Assembly (NCBI GenBank): GCA_937958375.1
Contig: CALGNY010000002.1
Span: forward strand, 1-10,036
Direction of reading: 5' to 3'
DNA from: an uncultured Bacillaceae bacterium
GTDB taxonomy: Bacteria; Bacillota; Bacilli; Bacillales; Alkalibacillaceae
Length of the DNA stretch: 10,036 bases
The notes beneath the pieces were generated by a model that was given only the letters and a program-made list of their open reading frames with translations, ran no database searches and had not been told where the DNA came from. The translations under genes and the position numbers were made by a program. Shown here piece after piece: positions 1-5,470 of the stretch; the first letter of the stretch is position 1, and each line of letters opens with the position of its first letter.

Positions 1-74
1 CAAATGTCGCTGAGTCGCTCTCTCATCGACATTCGGACCAAAACCCACTCCCCAAATGTCGCTGACCAACCCCA
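1..74. repeat. C-rich repeat cluster at the window edge
   Basis: A 13-base word, CAAATGTCGCTGA, occurs at 1-13 and again exactly at 53-65. Between them, 23-35 (TCATCGACATTCG) matches its reverse complement at 11 of 13 positions, so 1-35 can fold into an imperfect hairpin and 23-65 into another. A second word follows the inverted copy and the last direct copy (GACCAAAACCCA at 37-48, GACCAACCCCA at 64-74). The base composition (C-rich on this strand) contrasts with the A/T-rich DNA that follows. No open reading frame covers it. It is best read as the end of a dispersed intergenic repeat that continues to the left of the window; the family is not identified. Confidence 0.55.
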
Positions 75-183
75 GCCACAAAACCAAATAACCCCCCAAT
101 TAAAAGCATTATAAAAAAACTACAAAATGAACCGAATTTTGATGAATTAGGCTGAATTTCTTTAAAATTGGGATCAAAAATCC

Positions 184-205
184 GCTAATTTCTTAGTAAA
201 TTCGC
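184..205. other. Inverted repeat upstream of comK, possible operator
   Basis: GCTAATTT (184-191) and AAATTCGC (198-205) form an inverted repeat with 7 of 8 paired positions and a 6-base centre. It lies about 68 bases upstream of the start point predicted from the comK promoter, where an activator or repressor could bind. ComK binds pairs of AAAA-N5-TTTT boxes in B. subtilis, but this repeat does not match that spacing. In such A/T-rich DNA a repeat of this length can arise by chance, so its role is uncertain. Confidence 0.25.
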
Positions 206-227
206 TAAAAAACGAAAGAACCTGAAT

Positions 228-256
228 TTTACAAAAAAGAGACTTGTTCATAAGAT
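228..256 (+). promoter_or_regulatory. Probable sigma-A promoter of comK
   Basis: A -35 box TTTACA (228-233; 5 of 6 consensus bases) and a -10 box TAAGAT (251-256; 4 of 6) are separated by exactly 17 bases. Transcription would start near 263, giving a leader of about 25 bases before the comK start and its ribosome binding site. A/T tracts precede the -35 box, as expected for an activated promoter, but no clean ComK-box pair is visible. Confidence 0.45.
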
Positions 257-287
257 AAAGGTAATCTTGTAAAAGGAGTGATGAAGC

Positions 288-770
288 ATGAATCTCTATC
301 AAAAACCACTACTTAATCTAACGACGTTAGCTGTTATTCCTCATAAGAAGGGGAAGACGGAAGGAGCGGTTGTCATGGAGAAGGACCAAGAGTACTATAC
401 GAATGATTCACCAAGAGAGATTGTTGACCGGGGGTGTTTATTTTATGGATCAAGTCTGAAAGGAAGGCTGGAAGGGACGCGCGCGATTTTCGGTGTGAAC
501 CGAAAGGCACCGATTGTCATTGATCCAATGCTCGGAATGTTTTTCTTGCCGACATCTTCACCGAATTCCTCCAAATGTGTTTGGGTTTCTCATCAGCACA
601 TTGAACGACTTGAAAGAATTAACCCGAAAGAGACAGTCATTCATTTCCAAGGAGGAAAAGAGCTGAAAGTGAATGTCTCTTACCAGTCACTAACCAACCA
701 GGTTTTGCGCACAGCACAGTTCAAGCATATACTGATGGAACGAATCACAAAGCCCTATGATACCGCTTAG
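288..770 (+). CDS. comK: Competence transcription factor ComK (short form)
   Basis: ComK is the master activator of genetic competence in Bacillus; it binds A/T-rich boxes in the minor groove and switches on DNA-uptake and recombination genes. The 160-residue product shows the family core: IVDRGCLFYGSS (45-56), GR (59-60), APIVIDP (74-80), FFLPTSS (85-91), CVWVSHQHI (97-105), and SYQSLTNQVLRTA (131-143). The start is well supported: AAAGGAG at 272-278 lies 9 bases before the ATG. It is about 30 residues shorter than B. subtilis ComK (192). The missing part is the C-terminal tail, which in B. subtilis includes the FMLYPK stretch recognised by the adaptor MecA; here the protein ends ERITKPYDTA. 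The end is not an obvious frameshift, because the DNA beyond the stop encodes yhjD on the other strand. The last 26 bases overlap the yhjD 3' end. Identity as a ComK-family protein is nearly certain; whether it drives competence in this species is inference. Confidence 0.95.
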   Translation: MNLYQKPLLNLTTLAVIPHKKGKTEGAVVMEKDQEYYTNDSPREIVDRGCLFYGSSLKGRLEGTRAIFGVNRKAPIVIDPMLGMFFLPTSSPNSSKCVWVSHQHIERLERINPKETVIHFQGGKELKVNVSYQSLTNQVLRTAQFKHILMERITKPYDTA

Positions 771-1125
771 TATACACATCACGTATTAACTCGTATAAGA
801 TTTGTTCAACTTTTTTCCGGATGGCAGGATTGAAATAACGTCTTTCTTCTTCATACCCTCGAGCCATGAATAAGTAAGTGGAAAAGGATTTGTCTTTCTT
901 CAACACAATGACCTCAATCTGTTGATCCCTCATTTTCCTTCTCAAATCACGTCGTTCAAGCCGCGCCCGGTGTTCCATTTTTCGAAGGAGCTCTAAATAG
1001 GGCTCTTTTATTTTAAAAGGACCTTCTTCGACCAAGCGAATGTCTTTCTCGACAATAATGATGGCCATGGATAAAAATAAATATCTGGATGCTGTATCAT
1101 ATTCCTCTTGACTTAAATATCTCAT
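745..1125 (-). CDS. yhjD: YhjD-family protein of unknown function
   Basis: A 126-residue soluble protein with no signal peptide or membrane segment. It resembles B. subtilis YhjD from the same neighbourhood. Visible features are a likely N-terminal helix with EKDIRLVEEGPFKIKEPYLELL (in two parts, 26-34 and 35-47), a very basic charged helix (48-68, many Arg/Lys), and a C-terminal part with FSTYLFMARGYEEERRYFNP (81-100) and a helix RKKVEQILYELIRDVY (103-118). The function is unknown; the basic helix could contact nucleic acid or a protein partner, which is only a guess. The same frame stays open to an ATG at 1194, but that start lies upstream of the promoter seen at 1160-1188. The ATG at 1125 has an ideal AAGGAGG seven bases before it, so 1125 is chosen. 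The gene converges on comK and overlaps its 3' end by 26 bases, with no terminator visible between them. Confidence 0.8.
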   Translation of the reverse strand: MRYLSQEEYDTASRYLFLSMAIIIVEKDIRLVEEGPFKIKEPYLELLRKMEHRARLERRDLRRKMRDQQIEVIVLKKDKSFSTYLFMARGYEEERRYFNPAIRKKVEQILYELIRDVYTKRYHRAL

Positions 1126-1159
1126 GGTGCCGCCTCCTTGGCTATCGAACGTGTGTTCC

Positions 1160-1188
1160 ATTATACTATGCATTAAAGCACAATTCAA
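1160..1188 (-). promoter_or_regulatory. Sigma-A promoter of yhjD
   Basis: Read on the minus strand, TTGAAT (1188-1183) and a perfect TATAAT (1165-1160) are separated by exactly 17 bases. Transcription would start near 1153, about 28 bases before the ATG at 1125, leaving room for the AAGGAGG ribosome binding site. This placement rules against the longer reading frame that begins at 1194. Confidence 0.75.
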
Positions 1189-1218
1189 TGACAAAAATCA
1201 AATGGTATTGAAAAACAG

Positions 1219-1247
1219 TAGGCAAAAGCAGTTTTTTTCTATAAAAT
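1219..1247 (+). promoter_or_regulatory. Possible promoter of yhjE
   Basis: TAGGCA (1219-1224; 4 of 6 for a -35 box) and TAAAAT (1242-1247; 5 of 6 for a -10 box) are 17 bases apart. A start near 1254 would leave about 26 bases before the yhjE ATG, with GGAG at 1268-1271 as ribosome binding site. The -35 match is weak, and an overlapping TATAAA (1240-1245) is an alternative -10. Some promoter is expected here because yhjD and yhjE diverge. Confidence 0.35.
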
Positions 1248-1279
1248 GAAGGTAGACAGATACGATTGGAGAAAGAAAC

Positions 1280-1948
1280 ATGTCGCAAGAATACTCAACA
1301 TTGGACGAACTATCGGAGTTAATATCAGATACTGTCATCGGTCACTTCATTATCCAAATTCTTGAGGTCTATGGAAGCTTTGGTCCGCTACCTGGATTCC
1401 TACTGCCTTTTATCGAGGCCTTCTTACCATTTTTGCCTGTGATCGTATTTATATTAGCGAATAGTATTGTTTATGGATTGATTTTCGGTTTCATCTTATC
1501 GTGGCTCGGTGCTGCAACAGGGGCCATTTTGTTATTTTATATTTTAAGAAAAATGCAGCGGTTTGAATGGGTCCGGAAAATAAAAGAACAAAAGCAAGTG
1601 AGAAAGGTCACGTCTTTTTTCGACCGCCGTGGTTTTGGGCTGATGTTCTTATTGCTATGTTTTCCATTTTCACCGTCCGCATTGATTAACGTGGTGGCTG
1701 CGTTTACACGAATGTCGATTCAGCAGTTCGCGCTAGCGGTCTTGCTCGGTAAAGCCGTTATGATTTTTTCTGTTTCCTATGTTGGCAGCAGTATTACTTC
1801 TTTTGCGAGCAATCCGACAAAGGCCATCGTGATTGGCATCTGTATCGTGGTCGTATGGGCGATTGGTAAGTTTATCGAAAAACGAATGCATTCCACAGCT
1901 GAAAAGATTGAAAAAGAAGAAGATCGTGAACAAGTGAAGGACTGGTAA
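1280..1948 (+). CDS. yhjE: TVP38/TMEM64 (VTT/DedA-like) membrane protein, YhjE-like
   Basis: A 222-residue multi-pass membrane protein of the VTT domain family, whose better-studied members (DedA proteins, TMEM41B, VMP1) are linked to lipid scrambling or flipping in membranes. A specific substrate for the YhjE branch is not known to me. Predicted hydrophobic segments lie at about 34-61, 63-90, 119-145, 147-172 and 181-198. Family features are PFIEAFLPFLP (43-53), the glycine-rich helix LGAATGAILLFYILRK (76-91), a basic loop, then FFDRRGFGLMFLLLCFPFSP (113-132) leading into INVVAAFTRM. The tail (199-222) is charged and cytoplasmic-looking. The length is close to B. subtilis YhjE (about 207). 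GGAG at 1268-1271 stands eight bases before the ATG. It is transcribed away from yhjD and towards addB; the spacer to addB is only 48 bases and holds a terminator-like hairpin that begins inside the last codons. Confidence 0.85.
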   Translation: MSQEYSTLDELSELISDTVIGHFIIQILEVYGSFGPLPGFLLPFIEAFLPFLPVIVFILANSIVYGLIFGFILSWLGAATGAILLFYILRKMQRFEWVRKIKEQKQVRKVTSFFDRRGFGLMFLLLCFPFSPSALINVVAAFTRMSIQQFALAVLLGKAVMIFSVSYVGSSITSFASNPTKAIVIGICIVVVWAIGKFIEKRMHSTAEKIEKEEDREQVKDW

Positions 1949-1977
1949 TGGAGAGTGACTCCGTTCTCAGTCTTTTT
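1940..1977 (+). terminator. Intrinsic terminator-like hairpin across the yhjE stop codon
   Basis: GACTG (1940-1944) pairs with CAGTC (1968-1972), and inside it ATGGAG (1948-1953) pairs with CTCCGT (1959-1964, one G-T wobble) around a five-base loop. The two stems are joined by a three-pair segment with one mismatch. Five T residues follow directly at 1973-1977. The hairpin contains the yhjE stop codon. It would end the yhjE message, yet the addB start codon is 19 bases further on, leaving no room for a promoter between them. It may therefore act as a partial terminator or attenuator for addBA. Confidence 0.7.
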
Positions 1978-1996
1978 CTGACAAGGGGGAAAAACC

Positions 1997-4900
1997 GTGG
2001 GACTCCAATGGATTATCGGAAGATCTGGAGCGAACGTCACCGAATACATATTAGACGAAATTGAAGAAGAATTAATGATGAATCCGGCGGGAGAGCCGAT
2101 CTATTATATCGTTCCGGACCAGATGGCTTTCCAAGTCGAATATGAGCTGATCCGCAATCGCCGAATCAAAGGCTCCATCCGTGCGCAAGTCCTGAGTTTA
2201 TCACGTTTGGCATATTATTTGTTCCAGCAAGTCGGTGGGGGGACGAAGCCGTTCATTACGAGTACGGGCATGCAAATGATGCTCCGGAAAATTGCCGAAG
2301 AATCGAAGGACAGCTTTTCGACCTTCCAGAAAGCTATGGAAAAACAAGGGTTTATCGACCGGTTGGAACAAATGATTACGGAAATGAAACGGTACCGAAT
2401 CAGTCCGGAGATTCTGCAAGTGACGATTGATGAGCTTGAACAACAGGAACGATTGACAGCGAATGAATTGGCTTTGCATGCAAAATTGAAGGACTTGCTG
2501 CTCATCTACGGACAGATGCAGGAGCGGATGAGTCATTTGTACGTGGACTCAGAAGATCAGCTGGAGTTATTCGTCGAAAAAATTGAAGAGACTCAGTTTT
2601 TCAAAAATGCGACGTTTTATATCGATGGCTTTTATCGATTCACGCCGCAAGAAACCTATGTACTGGAAGCGCTGATGCGACAGGTGAAGACGATGAATGT
2701 CGCGTTGACGATTGATGATTCAATGAGTTCGAATGAGGAACTTGATTTATTTCATCAACCCCGCACAACCTATGAGATTTTAAATGAAATTGCAGAGCAG
2801 GCGCAGATCCCCGTGGCTGATCCGGTACGTCTTTACCCAGATGAAAGGCGTTTTGCATCTAACCGTGCCCTCCAACATCTGGAGAAAAACATGGAGACGA
2901 ATCCAGTTCCCGTATACGAGGGTCAAACGCCGATCACGTTTGCGGAAGTCGTACATCCACGGGCGGAAGTCGAACGAGTCGCACAGGAGATCATCCGCTA
3001 CGTTCGGGATGAAGGCTATCGTTACCGGGACATGGCGATCTTACTGCGTGACCAGGATACGTACAATGATTTAATTGAAACGATCTTTGAAGATTATGAA
3101 ATCCCGATTTTTATTGACCAGAAAAAATCAATGCTCAACCACCCATTGATTGAACTCATCCGGACTGGCATCGAAATGATCGAACGAAACTGGCCGTATG
3201 ATGCCATTTTCCGGTTATTAAAAACGGGATTCATTCCGGCAAGCGATGAAGAGCATCCACTAGATGAACAAGCCATTGATTTTATGGAAAATTACGTATT
3301 GCAATATGGGATCCGCAGAAAAGATCAATGGACGAATGATTACCCATGGAAATATGAGCGATTGAGCGGCATCAATTTGCGAAAACAAACGACAGAAGAA
3401 CAACAAATCGAGAAAAAAATAAATGCTTACCGTCAGCAAGTATTGGATGCGATTGAATCATTCGATGAGCAATTCAGGAATTCCAAAACCGTCCAAGATA
3501 AGTGTGTCGCCATCTATGAATGGATGGAGCACCTCGGTGTCGGCGAACAATTAGAGAAGCTTCGGGATGCATACGAAGCAGACGGTAAAGTGGAAACGGC
3601 CAAAGAACAGGAACAAGCATGGGATGCACTCATCCATCTCCTGGATGAAATGGTTGAAATGCTCGGTGAAGACGAATTGTCGGGCAACCTGTTCAGACAG
3701 CTTGTCGAATCGGGTTTGGATACATTGGAATTTTCCCAAGTGCCGCCATCGATCGATCATGTCATCATCGGTGACGTTGAACGATCTAGGTTCAGAGGTG
3801 TGAAAATTGGCTTCGTGCTTGGCGTCAATGAAGGTCAATTTCCTCAAAAGCCAGCTGCTGATGGACTGGTGACGGATGAAGAACGGGAGATGCTTGAAGA
3901 AGTCGGCATGACCTTGGCCGATCGCGCAGACCGCGTCTTATTGGATGACCGCTTCTATATGTATCTGGCGTTTACCTTACCGTCCGATCAATTGTGGGTC
4001 AGCTATCCGCTGAGTGATGAAGAAGGGAAGTCGAAAACACCAGCACAGATCATCAAGCGGCTGAAAGCGATGTTTCCGGATGCGAAGACGTTGTGGGTCT
4101 TGGAGGATGAGGATGATGAGGATCCACTTCGCTTTATCGCCAACCCAATGAAATCCCGAGCGGTTTTGACGAAGGAATTGTCCAAATACCTTCGAGGTTA
4201 TCCGATTGCAGCGGGTTATTGGGATACGCTTCATTGGTATATGGATGAACGCGACTTGACGACGAAAATGATTTTATCGAGCTTGTTCTATACGAACTTA
4301 CCGACACCACTAAAACCACAGACGACCGAGCAATTATTCGATCAGACAATCCGGTCAAGTGTGTCGCGGTTGGAGACGTATTTCCAATGTTCCTATCATT
4401 ATTTCTCACAATATACGTTAGGCCTGCAGGAACGAAAGCAATTTTCATTGGAAGCGCCGGATATCGGTCAGCTATTCCACGAATCGCTTCGCCTCATAAC
4501 CGAATGGGTTCAGCGTGATGGTAAGGCGTTATTCGAACTCACACAAGAGGATATCGAGCGCTATACGAATGAGGCGATTACGTATTTGGCACCGATTTTG
4601 AACAACCAGATCTTATTCAGTTCGAATCGTTATCGTTATATTTTATATAAATTAAAGCATGTAATCTTACGGGCAACGAATATGCTTGTGTATCAATCCA
4701 AGCAATCGGATTTTAAACCAGTTGGCATTGAACTTGGCTTTGGTCGCGGACAGAAGCTTCCACCATTGTCGCTCGATTTGGTCAATGGGTATCAGTTGGA
4801 GTTGAATGGGCGGGTCGACCGGGTTGATTCTGCTGAGATCGATCAAGAGCTTTACTTGCGGATCATCGATTATAAGTCGAGTGAGAAGGATATGAATCTC

Positions 4901-5470
4901 GTCGATGTCTATTACGGCTTGTCCTTGCAAATGCTCACGTATTTGGATGTCGTGTTGACCCATTCAGAGACGTGGCTTGGCCGAAAAGCCGATCCGGCCG
5001 GTGTGCTTTATTTCCATGTGCATAATCCGGTGTTGAAAAATCCGGTGTCGGAAGAGCAGATGGAACAAGAACTCATGAAAAAATTCCGGATGAACGGATT
5101 ATTGTTGGAAGACCATCGTGTGGCTCAAGCGATGGATACGACGATAGAAAGTGGCACTAGCCAGATCGCCCCATTTGGCATCAAAAAAGATGGAGCCTTT
5201 ACGAAGCATTCCAACATTTTGGACCAAGAGTTGTTTCAACGAATGAACCGGTTTGCCCGTTCATTGATGAAAGAGGCAGGAGACGAAATCGTCGGCGGTG
5301 AAGTCAAGCTGAATCCGTACGAAAAGGATCAGCAAATTGCCTGTACGTATTGTCCGTTCAAATCCGTCTGTCAATTCGACCCGAAATTAGAAGAGAATGA
5401 TTTCCGCCGATTGAAGAAAGAAAAAGACGAGATTATTTTGACGAAAATGGGTACGAAAGGGGGAGAATGA
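1997..5470 (+). CDS. addB: ATP-dependent helicase/nuclease subunit B (AddB)
   Basis: AddB partners AddA in the helicase-nuclease that resects double-strand breaks and, after meeting a Chi sequence, delivers a 3' single strand for RecA. AddB supplies the second nuclease domain and the Chi-reading, inactive helicase part. The 1157-residue length matches B. subtilis AddB (1166). Early landmarks are IVPDQMAF and TSTGMQMMLRK; LEAPDIGQLFHESL occurs before the nuclease. The RecB-type nuclease shows GRVDRVD (D941, D944), IIDYKSS (D958, K960) and QMLTYLD. Four cysteines, C798, C1116, C1119 and C1125 (the last three as C-x2-C-x5-C), match the iron-sulfur cluster that pins the nuclease domain. The odd point is the N terminus: where B. 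subtilis has a Walker A GRSGSGKT, this protein has GRSGANVT, with valine at position 14 in place of lysine. The start is GTG with AAGGGGG (1983-1989) seven bases upstream. The stop overlaps the addA start (ATGA), implying translational coupling. Confidence 0.96.
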   Translation: MGLQWIIGRSGANVTEYILDEIEEELMMNPAGEPIYYIVPDQMAFQVEYELIRNRRIKGSIRAQVLSLSRLAYYLFQQVGGGTKPFITSTGMQMMLRKIAEESKDSFSTFQKAMEKQGFIDRLEQMITEMKRYRISPEILQVTIDELEQQERLTANELALHAKLKDLLLIYGQMQERMSHLYVDSEDQLELFVEKIEETQFFKNATFYIDGFYRFTPQETYVLEALMRQVKTMNVALTIDDSMSSNEELDLFHQPRTTYEILNEIAEQAQIPVADPVRLYPDERRFASNRALQHLEKNMETNPVPVYEGQTPITFAEVVHPRAEVERVAQEIIRYVRDEGYRYRDMAILLRDQDTYNDLIETIFEDYEIPIFIDQKKSMLNHPLIELIRTGIEMIERNWPYDAIFRLLKTGFIPASDEEHPLDEQAIDFMENYVLQYGIRRKDQWTNDYPWKYERLSGINLRKQTTEEQQIEKKINAYRQQVLDAIESFDEQFRNSKTVQDKCVAIYEWMEHLGVGEQLEKLRDAYEADGKVETAKEQEQAWDALIHLLDEMVEMLGEDELSGNLFRQLVESGLDTLEFSQVPPSIDHVIIGDVERSRFRGVKIGFVLGVNEGQFPQKPAADGLVTDEEREMLEEVGMTLADRADRVLLDDRFYMYLAFTLPSDQLWVSYPLSDEEGKSKTPAQIIKRLKAMFPDAKTLWVLEDEDDEDPLRFIANPMKSRAVLTKELSKYLRGYPIAAGYWDTLHWYMDERDLTTKMILSSLFYTNLPTPLKPQTTEQLFDQTIRSSVSRLETYFQCSYHYFSQYTLGLQERKQFSLEAPDIGQLFHESLRLITEWVQRDGKALFELTQEDIERYTNEAITYLAPILNNQILFSSNRYRYILYKLKHVILRATNMLVYQSKQSDFKPVGIELGFGRGQKLPPLSLDLVNGYQLELNGRVDRVDSAEIDQELYLRIIDYKSSEKDMNLVDVYYGLSLQMLTYLDVVLTHSETWLGRKADPAGVLYFHVHNPVLKNPVSEEQMEQELMKKFRMNGLLLEDHRVAQAMDTTIESGTSQIAPFGIKKDGAFTKHSNILDQELFQRMNRFARSLMKEAGDEIVGGEVKLNPYEKDQQIACTYCPFKSVCQFDPKLEENDFRRLKKEKDEIILTKMGTKGGE

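Noticed and set aside
1..74. CRISPR array
   Set aside because: The repeats are 13 bases, only two are direct, one is inverted, and there is no regular spacer pattern or cas gene.
124..140. AAAA and TTTT blocks as a ComK box
   Set aside because: The blocks are 9 bases apart and not 5, so they do not fit the AAAA-N5-TTTT pattern.
281..316. A small 11-codon frame starting at ATG 281 overlapping the comK start
   Set aside because: Only two bases separate it from the AAAGGAG site, too close for initiation, whereas ATG 288 is well placed.
1126..1194. N-terminal extension of yhjD to an ATG at 1194
   Set aside because: The extension covers the AAGGAGG ribosome binding site and a consensus TTGAAT-N17-TATAAT promoter, so transcription would begin downstream of that start codon.
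1231..1256. Possible sigma-B promoter (GTTTTT followed by AGGTAG) upstream of yhjE
   Set aside because: Both boxes match only 4 of 6 consensus bases and the region is a T/A run; the match is no better than chance.
771..1279. A frameshifted remnant of the ComK C-terminal tail beyond position 770
   Set aside because: The frames following the stop give no sequence resembling the B. subtilis ComK tail, and the DNA is coding for yhjD on the other strand.
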